A DNA stretch of 27,961 bases, from contig JBKEDH010000110.1 in the NCBI GenBank assembly GCA_047975295.1, forward strand, positions 1 to 27,961. Reading direction: 5' to 3'. The notes beneath the pieces are model-generated. The model worked only from the letters and a program-made list of their open reading frames with translations. It had not been told where the DNA came from and searched no databases. Position 1 is the first letter of the stretch, and every line of letters starts with the position of its first letter. Made by a program: the position numbers and the translations under genes. Shown here in pieces: positions 4,928 to 13,440 of the stretch. Source of the stretch: JBKEDH01 sp047975295. GTDB lineage: Bacteria; Bacteroidota; Bacteroidia; Flavobacteriales; Flavobacteriaceae.

Positions 4928-7675
4928 ATGGATAAATTTTCATTTTTAAATGCTGCCCATACATCGTTTTTTGCCGATTTGTATGAGCAATATCTACAAA
5001 ATCCCGATTCAGTAGAGCCCAGTTGGCGTGCTTTTTTTCAAGGTTACGATTTTGGGTCGGAAAGTTACGGGCTATCTGGCGAAATTGTCGATGGTGTATC
5101 GACGCAAATGCCGGAATCCCTGCAAAAAGAGTTTCAGGTAGCCAAGCTAATCGATGGTTACCGCATGCGTGGGCACTTGTTTACCAAGACAAATCCCGTA
5201 AGGGATAGGCGTACTTATGTACCAACATTGGCCATAGAAAATTTTGGTCTTTCCGAAAACGATTTAGATACCGTTTTTAATGCAGGCGAAGTACTTGGCA
5301 TCGGTGCTAAACCCCTACGTGATATTATTGCACATTTAGAGCGTATATATTGTAGCTCTATCGGTGTGGAGTATATGTATTTGCGAAATCCGGAGGTTAT
5401 TACATGGTGGCAAAGCAAACTTAACGAAAACGATAACCAGCCAAGTTTTTCTTCCGAAAAGAAAAAATATATTTTATCTAAAATAAACCAAGCCGTTAGC
5501 TTCGAAAACTTTTTGCAGACTAAGTATGTAGGACAAAAACGTTTTTCTTTAGAAGGGGGAGAATCCTTAATTCCGGCTATTAGCAATGTACTGTTTTATG
5601 CGGTCGAAAAATATGGTGTAAAAGAATGTGTTTTGGGTATGGCTCACCGTGGACGCTTAAGTACTTTGGTTAATATTTTTAGAAAACCGCTTCATGAACT
5701 TTTTAGTGAGTTTGAAGGTAAGGATTTTGAAGATGCCAATATCGATGGCGATGTAAAATACCATTTGGGGCTAACTTTAGATAAAACCTATCAAAATGGT
5801 AAAACTATAAAAATGAATTTGGTACCCAACCCATCGCATCTGGAAACTGTTGCTTCGGTTGTCGAGGGAATAACCAGAGCCAAAATAGATGACGATTATA
5901 ATGGCGACGACCAACAAATTATACCTATCGTAGTACATGGCGATGCCGCTATTGCCGGTCAAGGTATTGCTTACGAGGTTGCTCAAATGAGCAAACTGCC
6001 TGGCTACAAAACAGGTGGTACCGTACATATTGTGGTAAACAACCAAATAGGGTTTACCACCAATTATCTCGATGCCCGATCAAGTACCTACTGTACCGAT
6101 GTTGCCAAGGTAACATTATCGCCCGTACTCCATGTAAACGCAGACGATGCCGAAGCAGTCGTACATGCCGTAGAATTAGCCTTGGAATACAGGATGCGTT
6201 ATAAAAAAGACGTGTATATCGATTTGTTGGGATATAGAAAATATGGCCATAACGAAGGTGACGAACCAAGGTTTACACAGCCTAAATTGTATAAGGCGAT
6301 AGCTAAACATCCCAACCCTTTAGAAATATATTCGAAAAAATTAATTACAGAGAATACGGTCAATAAAACTTATGTCGATGGTATTGTAGGCGAGTTCAAA
6401 TCAACCTTAGAGACCGAATACGAAAAAGCTAAAGAAGAATCGTCTTCCAAAGTTAGGGAGTTCATGCAGGAACGTTGGCAAGGTTTTAAACGTCAAAATG
6501 TCGATGGAATGTTGTTGCCTGTAAACACGGCGTATCCTAAAGATAAATTGGAAGGTATCTCTAAAATAGTATCGACTGTTCCGGAAGGTGTGAAATTTGT
6601 TAGAAAAGCCGAAAGGATACTTGAAGGCAGGTCTAAAATGGTTTTCGAAACCAATACGCTCGATTGGGGTATGGCAGAAACTTTGGCCTACGGAAGTTTA
6701 CTGGAAGAAGGCTTTAACGTACGTATTTCCGGCCAAGATGTAGAACGCGGTACTTTTAGCCATCGCCATGCTATTTTAAGGGACGAAATATCTGAAGACC
6801 GAATAAATCTATTAAATACCAATCCCGATAATAAAGGAGAAATGTATATCTACAATTCATTTTTATCCGAATATGGGGTTATGGGGTTCGAATACGGTTA
6901 CGCCATGGCAAACCCGAATACATTAACTATTTGGGAAGCACAGTTTGGCGATTTCAGTAACGGTGCTCAAATTATTTTCGACCAGTATTTATCGGCAGCC
7001 GAAGATAAATGGAAATCACAAAACGGTATTGTAGTATTGTTGCCTCATGGTTATGAGGGGCAGGGATCCGAGCACTCTTCGGCGCGAATGGAGCGTTACC
7101 TACAATTATGTGGTAACGATAACATGACGGTTGCCGACTGTACAACACCGGCCAACTTTTTTCACTTGCTACGTCGCCAAATGAAACGTAATTTCCGTAA
7201 ACCATTGGTTGTATTTACACCAAAAAGCTTATTGCGGCATCCAAAAGCCGTTTCTAGTATAGAAGAACTGGCAACCGGTCAATTCCAGACGGTTATCGAA
7301 GATACTGTTAGTCACGAAGGTGTTAAAAAAATAGTATTCTGTACCGGTAAGTTTTATTACGATTTGTTGGCAGAGCGCAACGAAGCGCAACGTAACGATG
7401 TGGCTTTGGTACGTATAGAGCAGCTGTTTCCGTTAGATTACGATAGAATTAAGGAAATCATCAATAAATATCCGAATGTAGAGCATTATATTTGGGCACA
7501 AGAAGAACCAAAAAACATGGGTGCTTGGAGCTTTATAGTAGAGCGTATGGATTTGGTTAAGCTAACATGTGCATCAAGACCTTATAATTCTGTACCCGCA
7601 CCGGGCTCTAACACAAGGGATAAAAAGAGACAACAACGTGTAATCGATACGGTTTTCGATAAAAATATAGAATAA
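4928..7675 (+). CDS. sucA: 2-oxoglutarate dehydrogenase E1 component
   Basis: Thiamine-diphosphate decarboxylase of the TCA-cycle 2-oxoglutarate dehydrogenase complex; it decarboxylates 2-oxoglutarate and reductively succinylates the E2 lipoyl group. The 915-aa length is normal. The N-terminal E2-binding segment is present (FLNAAHTSFFADLYEQYLQNP, ending in SWRAFF). Characteristic motifs follow: GMAHRGRLS (237-245), NPSHLE (301-306), the ThDP/Mg region HGDAAIAGQG (337-346) with NNQIGFTT (371-378), YGHNEGDEP (439-447), the transketolase-like part with SHRHAILRDE (611-620) and HGYEGQGSEHSSAR (707-720). The start was chosen because it keeps the complete conserved N-terminus. sucB follows after 27 nt, so the two form an operon. 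The E3 gene is not here. Confidence 0.98.
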   Translation: MDKFSFLNAAHTSFFADLYEQYLQNPDSVEPSWRAFFQGYDFGSESYGLSGEIVDGVSTQMPESLQKEFQVAKLIDGYRMRGHLFTKTNPVRDRRTYVPTLAIENFGLSENDLDTVFNAGEVLGIGAKPLRDIIAHLERIYCSSIGVEYMYLRNPEVITWWQSKLNENDNQPSFSSEKKKYILSKINQAVSFENFLQTKYVGQKRFSLEGGESLIPAISNVLFYAVEKYGVKECVLGMAHRGRLSTLVNIFRKPLHELFSEFEGKDFEDANIDGDVKYHLGLTLDKTYQNGKTIKMNLVPNPSHLETVASVVEGITRAKIDDDYNGDDQQIIPIVVHGDAAIAGQGIAYEVAQMSKLPGYKTGGTVHIVVNNQIGFTTNYLDARSSTYCTDVAKVTLSPVLHVNADDAEAVVHAVELALEYRMRYKKDVYIDLLGYRKYGHNEGDEPRFTQPKLYKAIAKHPNPLEIYSKKLITENTVNKTYVDGIVGEFKSTLETEYEKAKEESSSKVREFMQERWQGFKRQNVDGMLLPVNTAYPKDKLEGISKIVSTVPEGVKFVRKAERILEGRSKMVFETNTLDWGMAETLAYGSLLEEGFNVRISGQDVERGTFSHRHAILRDEISEDRINLLNTNPDNKGEMYIYNSFLSEYGVMGFEYGYAMANPNTLTIWEAQFGDFSNGAQIIFDQYLSAAEDKWKSQNGIVVLLPHGYEGQGSEHSSARMERYLQLCGNDNMTVADCTTPANFFHLLRRQMKRNFRKPLVVFTPKSLLRHPKAVSSIEELATGQFQTVIEDTVSHEGVKKIVFCTGKFYYDLLAERNEAQRNDVALVRIEQLFPLDYDRIKEIINKYPNVEHYIWAQEEPKNMGAWSFIVERMDLVKLTCASRPYNSVPAPGSNTRDKKRQQRVIDTVFDKNIE

Positions 7676-7702
7676 TATAAAATACAATTAAAATTATAGA
7701 GC

Positions 7703-8914
7703 ATGATTTTAGAAATGAAAGTGCCTTCGCCGGGCGAATCTATTACCGAGGTAGAAATAGCAACCTGGCTTGTAGAAGATGGCGATTATGTTGAAAAAGA
7801 CCAGGCTATTGCCGAAGTAGATAGCGATAAAGCAACCTTGGAGCTGCCTGCGGAAGCGAGTGGAACCATTACGCTTAAAGCCGAAGAAGGCGATGCGGTA
7901 GCTGTTGGGGCAGTAGTGTGTTTAATAGATACAAGTGCCGAAAAGCCCGAAGGTAGCGAAGCACCAAAAACCGAAAAGCCTACCGAAGCTCCTAAAGCCG
8001 AAACAGCTAAGCAAGTAGCGCCGGAAACAAAAACGTATGCTACAGGTTCGGCTAGTCCGGCCGCAAAGAAAATATTGGCCGAAAAAGGCATTGAAGCTTC
8101 TGCTGTTTCCGGAACCGGTAAGGATGGACGTGTTACTAAAGACGATGCCGTAAAAGCAGTACCTTCTATGGGAACACCAACAGGAGGTAACCGAGGCATT
8201 TCAAGAAGTAAGCTGTCTATGTTGCGACGTAAGGTAGCAGAACGTTTGGTAGAAGCCAAAAATACAACAGCTATGCTCACTACGTTTAACGAAGCGAACA
8301 TGACACCTATTTTTCAACTTCGTAACGAATATAAAGAAGCTTTTAAAGCAAAACACGGCGTTGGTTTGGGCTTTATGAGTTTCTTTACCCTAGCGGTTGT
8401 GAGAGCTTTGAAATTATATCCGGCTGTTAATTCTATGATAGACGAAAAAGAAATGGTCTCTTACGATTTTTGTGATATTAGTATTGCTGTTTCGGGGCCG
8501 AAAGGATTAATGGTTCCGGTTATACGAAATGCCGAAAATTTAAGCTTTAGAGGTGTCGAGGCCGAAGTTAAACGTCTTGCTTTGCGTGCCAGAGACGGAC
8601 AGATAACTGTTGATGAAATGACAGGGGGGACTTTTACCATTTCCAACGGAGGTGTGTTTGGCAGCATGTTATCTACACCAATAATCAATCCGCCGCAAAG
8701 CGGTATTTTAGGTATGCACAATATTATTGAGCGTCCAATTGCGGTCGATGGAAAAGTTGAAATCCACCCCATGATGTATATCGCTTTATCTTACGATCAC
8801 CGAATTATCGACGGAAAAGAATCGGTAGGATTTCTTGTAGCGGTAAAAGAAGCTTTGGAAAACCCTATCGAGTTTTTAATGGACAACGATGTTAAAAAGG
8901 CTTTGGAATTATAG
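7703..8914 (+). CDS. sucB: Dihydrolipoamide succinyltransferase, E2 of 2-oxoglutarate dehydrogenase
   Basis: Transfers the succinyl group from lipoyl-lysine to CoA and forms the core of the complex. Domain order in the 403-aa protein: lipoyl domain (about 1-77) with the lipoylated K43 in DSDKATLELP; an Ala/Pro/Glu/Lys-rich linker (about 78-112); the E1/E3-binding domain (about 117-150, SPAAKKILAEKGI and GTGKDGRVTKDDA); then the acyltransferase domain (about 170-403). The active-site motif is SYDHRIIDG, with H366 and D370. Only one lipoyl domain is present, as usual for succinyltransferases. It is co-transcribed with sucA and ends before a strong hairpin terminator. Confidence 0.98.
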   Translation: MILEMKVPSPGESITEVEIATWLVEDGDYVEKDQAIAEVDSDKATLELPAEASGTITLKAEEGDAVAVGAVVCLIDTSAEKPEGSEAPKTEKPTEAPKAETAKQVAPETKTYATGSASPAAKKILAEKGIEASAVSGTGKDGRVTKDDAVKAVPSMGTPTGGNRGISRSKLSMLRRKVAERLVEAKNTTAMLTTFNEANMTPIFQLRNEYKEAFKAKHGVGLGFMSFFTLAVVRALKLYPAVNSMIDEKEMVSYDFCDISIAVSGPKGLMVPVIRNAENLSFRGVEAEVKRLALRARDGQITVDEMTGGTFTISNGGVFGSMLSTPIINPPQSGILGMHNIIERPIAVDGKVEIHPMMYIALSYDHRIIDGKESVGFLVAVKEALENPIEFLMDNDVKKALEL

Positions 8915-8950
8915 GGACTTTCTGTAATTTAAACTTAGTTAGATATTATA

Positions 8951-8986
8951 AAAAAAATCGGACTAGAATTCCAGTCCGATTTTTTT
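8951..8986 (+). terminator. Terminator of sucAB
   Basis: Perfect 14-bp stem (8951-8964 with 8973-8986, 8-nt loop AGAATTCC) with A7 before and T7 after the GC part, 36 nt past the sucB stop. The symmetric A/T tails also allow termination from the other side. Confidence 0.92.
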
Positions 8987-9126
8987 ATAAGTGTTATTTT
9001 TAATGTTTTCAAAAACAAAAAAGCATCCCAATTCCGAAAATATCGGAAAAGGAAAGCTTTCCATTGGTTTAACTACTTAAACCTTTAGCAAACAAATATT
9101 GCTTACTAACAACACAACTTCTTTTT
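8987..9126. other. Non-coding gap between two terminators
   Basis: I see no gene here. It contains short palindromes: TTCCGA-AAATA-TCGGAA (9032-9048) and GGAAAGCTTTCC (9051-9062). They may be pieces of decayed terminator-like hairpins; no function is evident. Confidence 0.4.
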
Positions 9127-9168
9127 ATTGCAAAAAAAAACTCTAATTGCTTAGAGCTTTTTTGCAAT
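9127..9168 (-). terminator. Terminator behind tRNA-Asp
   Basis: A long hairpin with arms around GCTCTAA and TTAGAG, extended by an A/T stem and closed by ATTGC/GCAAT, lies right behind the tRNA on the minus strand, with nine Ts (complement of 9132-9140). It ends the tRNA-Asp transcript. Confidence 0.85.
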
Positions 9169-9172
9169 CTTG

Positions 9173-9246
9173 CGGTCTGGACGGGACTCGAACCCGCGAC
9201 CCCCTGCGTGACAGGCAGATATTCTAACCAACTGAACTACCAGACC
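9173..9246 (-). tRNA. tRNA-Asp (GTC)
   Basis: Minus strand, 74 nt including the discriminator base. The acceptor stem GGTCTGG/CCAGACC, D arm, anticodon stem TCTGC/GCAGG with loop CTGTCAC (anticodon GTC) and T arm GCGGG-TTCGAGT-CCCGT all fold correctly. The 3' CCA is not encoded. It is transcribed alone from its own promoter. Confidence 0.97.
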
Positions 9247-9264
9247 GGTGCAGTATTGCGGATG

Positions 9265-9295
9265 CAAATATACACGGCTTTTTTAATTTGTCAAA
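9265..9295 (-). promoter_or_regulatory. Promoter of tRNA-Asp, full Bacteroidota consensus
   Basis: On the minus strand TTTG (9292-9295) and TATATTTG (9265-9272) are separated by exactly 19 nt, the textbook Bacteroidota housekeeping sigma promoter (TTTG-N19-TAnnTTTG). The -7 box ends 18 nt before the tRNA 5' end. It is the best promoter in the window and supports the assignment to this phylum. The remaining AT-rich DNA up to tatD (about 9296-9560) holds no gene that I can support. Confidence 0.85.
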
Positions 9296-9560
9296 TGTTT
9301 TTTTGTTTTTTTTTCGCTTTTGTTTTTTGTAGATATCCGTAATTCTATCTGAATACATCTAATTTGTTTATTATTTTATTTCGAGGAACGAATAATTTTT
9401 GATAATTAGTGATCTGAGACTATTCGTTTTATCAAAAACAATGTTTGCTCTTCTTAGCATTAAACAGGCTATAAGTAATATCTATATTGTAGATTACAAA
9501 GCATATATTCAATTTTTTAACTATTCATTAAAAAAAATATTCCCTTACCTGCGAGTTTTA

Positions 9561-9568
9561 TATTTTTG
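9561..9568 (+). promoter_or_regulatory. Candidate -7 box of tatD-ansA
   Basis: TATTTTTG matches TAnnTTTG but ends only 5 nt before the tatD ATG. If it is used, the message would be leaderless or nearly so. No -33 element is seen at 19-nt spacing. Confidence 0.35.
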
Positions 9569-9573
9569 TCTTT

Positions 9574-10341
9574 ATGATAATAACCGATACCCACACCCAT
9601 TTATATAGTGAAGCTTTCGAAGAGGATAGAACAGCAATGGTGCAACGTGCCATTACTGCGGGTGTATCACGTTTTTTTATTCCGGCGATAGACTCTTCTT
9701 ATACCGAGGCCATGTATGCTCTCGAAAAAGATTTTCCCGAACATGTATTTTTAATGATGGGGCTTCATCCTACTTCGGTAAAAGATAATTATAAAGCAGA
9801 ATTGGATTTTGTTGAACGGCAATTTGAAAAGCGGAAATTTTATGCTGTTGGCGAAATAGGTATAGATCTGTATTGGGATACCAGTACGTTAGCGATTCAA
9901 AAGGAAGCATTTAAACATCAAATCCAATTGGCTAAAAAATATAAACTTCCTATTGTAATTCATTGTAGAGAAGCTTTCGATGAAATTTTTGAGGTTTTGG
10001 ACGGAGAAAAAGACGACGATCTATTTGGTGTTTTCCATTGTTTTACAGGAACATTAGAGCAGGCCCATCAAGCTTTGTCCTATAATATGAAATTGGGAAT
10101 AGGAGGTGTGGCTACATTCAAAAACGGAAAAATAGACCAATTTTTACATAAAATAGATTTAAAGCATATTGTTCTCGAAACCGATTCACCATATTTATCG
10201 CCCGTACCTTACAGAGGGAAACGCAACGAAAGTGTATATATATTAAAGGTAGTGGAAAAATTGTCGGCACTTTATTGTATTTCGGAAGAAAAGATAGCTG
10301 CCATAACCACGCAAAATTCAAAAGATATTTTTAAAATATAA
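9574..10341 (+). CDS. TatD-family metal-dependent hydrolase (putative DNase)
   Basis: A 255-aa TIM-barrel amidohydrolase of the TatD/YcfH family; characterised members are metal-dependent 3'-5' exonucleases or DNases in the cytoplasm. Metal ligands are visible: H7 and H9 in DTHTH, E94 in GEIGIDLYWD, H130 in VIHCREAFDE, H155 in FHCFTGT and D204 in LETDSPYLSP. The start is fixed because the first metal-binding motif lies within the first ten residues. The stop codon overlaps the start of ansA by one base (TAATG), indicating translational coupling. The substrate in this organism cannot be told from sequence, and TatD paralogues are common. Confidence 0.93.
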   Translation: MIITDTHTHLYSEAFEEDRTAMVQRAITAGVSRFFIPAIDSSYTEAMYALEKDFPEHVFLMMGLHPTSVKDNYKAELDFVERQFEKRKFYAVGEIGIDLYWDTSTLAIQKEAFKHQIQLAKKYKLPIVIHCREAFDEIFEVLDGEKDDDLFGVFHCFTGTLEQAHQALSYNMKLGIGGVATFKNGKIDQFLHKIDLKHIVLETDSPYLSPVPYRGKRNESVYILKVVEKLSALYCISEEKIAAITTQNSKDIFKI

Positions 10342-11372
10342 TGTATAGCAACAAACCTAACATACTCCTTATATATACCGGTGGTACCATTGGTATGGTT
10401 AAAGATTTTGAAACCGGAGTTTTAAAGGCTTTCGATTTTAATAATCTTTTAAAGCGGATACCCGAATTAAACCTGTTGGACTGCCAAATCGAAACAGTTT
10501 CCTTCAAGGAGCCTATCGATTCCAGTAATATGGCTCCCAAATATTGGGTTCATATTGCCGAAATAGTCGAAGAGAATTACAGTAAATTCGATGGTTTTGT
10601 TGTGTTGCACGGTAGTGATACTATGAGTTATACGGCATCGGCATTAAGTTTTATGTTCGAAAATTTGGCCAAACCTGTAATTTTTACCGGTTCGCAGTTG
10701 CCCATTGGCGATTTGCGTACCGATGCCAAGGAAAATTTAATTACTTCCATTCAAATTGCATCATTGCACAACAATAACGTACCTGTTATTAAGGAGGTAT
10801 GCCTGTATTTTGAGTATAAGTTGTACCGTGGCAACCGTACCACCAAGATAAATGCCGAACATTTCGAGGCCTTTGCATCGTTTAACTATCCCGAGTTAGC
10901 AGAATCGGGTGTTCATTTAAAAATAAATACAGAACATTTATTAAAACCCCATTTAAATAAGCCGTTTATAGTGCATAAAGTTTTAAACACTAATGTTGCC
11001 ATTGTAAAGCTTTTTCCTGGTTTAAGCAAAACAGTACTACAGAATATTTTAAACACCCGGAATTTAAAAGCCATTATTTTAGAAACCTATGGAGCTGGTA
11101 ACAGCACAACGCAAAGTTGGTTTGTGGACTTGTTAAAAGAAGCTATAAAAAAAGGTATCCATATTGTTAATGTAACCCAATGTGCAGGTGGTAGTGTTAT
11201 AATGGGGCAGTACGAAACCAGTAACCATTTAAAAAATATTGGCGTTATTTCGGGAAAAGACATTACTTGCGAAGCAGCCGTTTGTAAACTTATGTTCCTT
11301 TTGGGACAAAAAAATCAGCAAAAATCCTTTAAAAATCTTTATGAAAAGTCAATTAGAGGGGAAATGACTTAA
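10341..11372 (+). CDS. ansA: Type I (cytoplasmic) L-asparaginase
   Basis: Hydrolyses L-asparagine to aspartate and ammonia. The 343-aa protein has no signal peptide, in line with the cytoplasmic type I enzyme. The N-terminal catalytic motif is TGGTIGM (13-19, nucleophile region T13/T16). The second motif reads HGSDTM (90-95), with D93, and the lysine of the catalytic triad is K169 in LYRGNRTTK; the family usually has HGTDTM, so Ser92 stands where the second catalytic Thr is expected. The C-terminal domain has the usual NVTQCAGGSV segment. It is coupled to tatD by a one-base overlap; tRNA-Ser follows after about 70 nt. Confidence 0.93.
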   Translation: MYSNKPNILLIYTGGTIGMVKDFETGVLKAFDFNNLLKRIPELNLLDCQIETVSFKEPIDSSNMAPKYWVHIAEIVEENYSKFDGFVVLHGSDTMSYTASALSFMFENLAKPVIFTGSQLPIGDLRTDAKENLITSIQIASLHNNNVPVIKEVCLYFEYKLYRGNRTTKINAEHFEAFASFNYPELAESGVHLKINTEHLLKPHLNKPFIVHKVLNTNVAIVKLFPGLSKTVLQNILNTRNLKAIILETYGAGNSTTQSWFVDLLKEAIKKGIHIVNVTQCAGGSVIMGQYETSNHLKNIGVISGKDITCEAAVCKLMFLLGQKNQQKSFKNLYEKSIRGEMT

Positions 11373-11445
11373 AAATAATGATTAAAATTTTAGTGTTCGA
11401 AGATTTTTTTGTTATTTGCCCAGTGAAAATATAACCCAAAATTAA

Positions 11446-11533
11446 AGAGAGGTGGCCGAGTGGTCGAAGGCGCACGCCTGGAAAGTGTGTATACGCCAAA
11501 AGCGTATCGAGGGTTCGAATCCCTTCCTCTCTG
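11446..11533 (+). tRNA. tRNA-Ser (GGA)
   Basis: 88 nt with discriminator G11533. The acceptor stem AGAGAGG/CCTCTCT, anticodon stem CACGC/GTGTG with loop CTGGAAA (anticodon GGA), the long variable arm (around TACGCCAAAAGCGTA) and the T loop GGTTCGAATC identify a class II serine tRNA. CCA is not encoded. No separate promoter of consensus type is visible, so it may be cut from the tatD-ansA transcript. Confidence 0.97.
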
Positions 11534-11605
11534 CATTTTTTTATATTTTTATATAATAATTTTTATATCTTTAACACTTTAACTAATAAAATTAAGATCT
11601 AGAAC

Positions 11606-12382
11606 ATGAAAAGATTATTTTCTATCCTTGCCATTACAGGAATGATGGCTTTTGGAACTGTTAATGCAACTACAAGTGCAACTGCTGCGGCAGTTACTAC
11701 AACTGTAACGGTAATGCAAGATGAGAATGCCGAAGCTGCTCCGGCAGAAAAACTTGGTTTCCATCAGGAATTAAAAAAGAGGTTTATTGAAGGTGGTCCT
11801 GCTTTTATGGGGATTGTACTGCTATGTTTAATCTTAGGATTGGCGATTGCTATCGAAAGAATTATCTTTTTAAACCTTTCTACAACAAATACTAAAAAAT
11901 TAACACAACAAGTAGAAGATGCCTTGGCTTCCGGTGGTGTGGATGCTGCTAAAGAAATATGCAGAAATACAAAAGGACCTGTTGCCTCTATATTTTATCA
12001 AGGATTGGATAGAACAGACGAAGGCTTAGAGGCTGCCGAAAAAGCTGTCGTGGCGTATGGTGGTGTACAAATGGGGCAATTGGAGAAAAACGTATCTTGG
12101 ATTTCGTTGTTTATTGCATTAGCACCAATGCTTGGGTTCATGGGTACGGTAATTGGTATGATTACAGCTTTTGATAAAATTGAAGCAGCAGGAGACATGC
12201 AGCCTTCATTAGTGGCAGGAGGTATTAAAGTAGCACTTTTAACAACTGTATTCGGTTTGATAGTTGCTATTATCCTTCAAATTTTCTACAACTATATTAT
12301 TGCTAAAATCGATAGTATCGTTAACGATATGGAAGATGCTTCTATTACGTTAATGGATTTATTGATTAGAAACAAAAAGTAA
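11606..12382 (+). CDS. exbB: MotA/TolQ/ExbB proton channel family protein
   Basis: Forms, with ExbD, the inner-membrane proton channel that powers TonB-dependent outer-membrane transport. The 258-aa protein has an N-terminal hydrophobic, signal-like segment (1-27), then three membrane helices at about 68-88, 164-186 and 208-230. The middle one holds the family signature ALAPMLGFMGTVIGMITAFD. A cytoplasmic loop (about 90-160) separates helices one and two. It begins a four-gene operon with a four-helix protein and two ExbD proteins. TolQ-like use cannot be excluded, but the paired ExbD genes favour a TonB system as found in Flavobacteriaceae. Confidence 0.93.
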   Translation: MKRLFSILAITGMMAFGTVNATTSATAAAVTTTVTVMQDENAEAAPAEKLGFHQELKKRFIEGGPAFMGIVLLCLILGLAIAIERIIFLNLSTTNTKKLTQQVEDALASGGVDAAKEICRNTKGPVASIFYQGLDRTDEGLEAAEKAVVAYGGVQMGQLEKNVSWISLFIALAPMLGFMGTVIGMITAFDKIEAAGDMQPSLVAGGIKVALLTTVFGLIVAIILQIFYNYIIAKIDSIVNDMEDASITLMDLLIRNKK

Positions 12383-12409
12383 TAATATAAACATTAAAGA
12401 AAATCAATT

Positions 12410-12829
12410 ATGGGTTTACATAAAATTTTAAGAATCGTAGCCTTTGCCTTGGCAATTATAGGAGCCATATTTGCTCTTATGATTATCGCAGGGAATGAGG
12501 GTATGGTCGATAATATACTATATATTACATATGTAGTATTGGCGGTAGTACTAGCTTTGGTACTGGTGTTTGTAATAAAAGGACTCTTCGAAGGTAACAT
12601 TAAAAAAACCCTACTTACTGTTGGGATCTTTGCCTTGATATTATTTATTTCCTACACTATTTCTTCTGGAACGGACTTAGATTTAAAACCGTTTACCGAT
12701 AAAGGAGTGGATATTACAACAGGAGACTCGAAAGTGGTAGGAGCCGGGTTATATGCTTTTTATGTATTAGCTTTTCTAGCTATAGCATCGATGGCCTACT
12801 CGGGAATTAAAGGAATATTTAACAGATAA
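12410..12829 (+). CDS. Four-helix membrane protein of the exb operon, unknown function
   Basis: A 139-aa protein with four predicted membrane helices: about 5-27 (ILRIVAFALAIIGAIFALMII), 36-60 (ILYITYVVLAVVLALVLVFVI), 68-86 (TLLTVGIFALILFISYTIS) and 112-135. A short charged loop with DLDLKPFTDKGVDITTGDSK precedes the last helix. I do not recognise a named family. It lies 27 nt after exbB and 4 nt before exbD, so it is clearly co-transcribed and probably an accessory part of the channel complex. It lacks the ExbD Asp-containing helix and cannot replace ExbD. Confidence 0.85.
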   Translation: MGLHKILRIVAFALAIIGAIFALMIIAGNEGMVDNILYITYVVLAVVLALVLVFVIKGLFEGNIKKTLLTVGIFALILFISYTISSGTDLDLKPFTDKGVDITTGDSKVVGAGLYAFYVLAFLAIASMAYSGIKGIFNR

Positions 12830-12833
12830 TATT

Positions 12834-13424
12834 ATGGCAAAACGAGCAGCACCCGAAGTAAATGCAGGCTCCATGGCCGACATCGCATTCTTACTATTAA
12901 TTTTCTTCTTGGTAACAACAACTATTGAGGTCGATTCTGGAATTAACAGAAAATTGCCTCCAATGGAAGATGAACGATCGGAACCACCAAGGATTAAACA
13001 AAAAAATCTTTTTACCGTATTGTTAAACAGAGAGGATCAATTAATGGTCGAAGAAGAAGTAATGGATCTAAAGGATTTAAGGCAGGCTGCTATAGATTTT
13101 TTAGATAACGGAGCCGATGGAACGTGCGATTACTGCCAAGGTAAAAGAGATCAAGAATCATCGGATAATCCGGATAAAGCTATTATATCGTTAAAAAACG
13201 ACCGTAACAGTACATACAAAACCTATATCGCTGTGCAAAATGAGCTGGTGGCAGCTTATAACGATTTGCGAGATAGAAGGGCCGAAAAACTTTACGGAAA
13301 ATCTTTTAAAGAAATGGAAGCTAATCTCGACGATGTAAACTGGCCCGGAAACAAAGACAAGTTAAAAACGCAGATAGAACAAATAAAAAAGGACTATCCG
13401 CAAAAACTTTCAGAAGTACAATAA
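12834..13424 (+). CDS. exbD: ExbD/TolR family protein with periplasmic CxxC insert
   Basis: A single-helix partner of ExbB. The 196-aa protein has a short cytoplasmic N-terminus, a membrane helix (about 15-31) with the conserved proton-relay Asp D16 in ADIAFLLLIFFLVTT, and a periplasmic domain. The periplasmic part is longer than in Escherichia coli ExbD (about 141 aa) and contains C98-D-Y-C101, followed by a charged stretch (102-115), and a C-terminal helical extension. It starts 4 nt after the four-helix protein and is followed at 16 nt by a second exbD, so the two may form a heterodimer. Confidence 0.92.
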   Translation: MAKRAAPEVNAGSMADIAFLLLIFFLVTTTIEVDSGINRKLPPMEDERSEPPRIKQKNLFTVLLNREDQLMVEEEVMDLKDLRQAAIDFLDNGADGTCDYCQGKRDQESSDNPDKAIISLKNDRNSTYKTYIAVQNELVAAYNDLRDRRAEKLYGKSFKEMEANLDDVNWPGNKDKLKTQIEQIKKDYPQKLSEVQ

Positions 13425-13440
13425 TTATAATATTTGATTT

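Noticed and set aside
7786..8301. 171-codon ORF antisense to sucB
   Set aside because: It mirrors the Ala/Glu/Lys-rich linker of sucB; the Ser/Ala-rich product is a shadow of the real gene.
9399..9608. Plus-strand ORF of 69 codons before tatD
   Set aside because: Composition is that of AT-rich non-coding DNA, it overlaps the tatD start in another frame, and it carries no recognisable domain or signal peptide.
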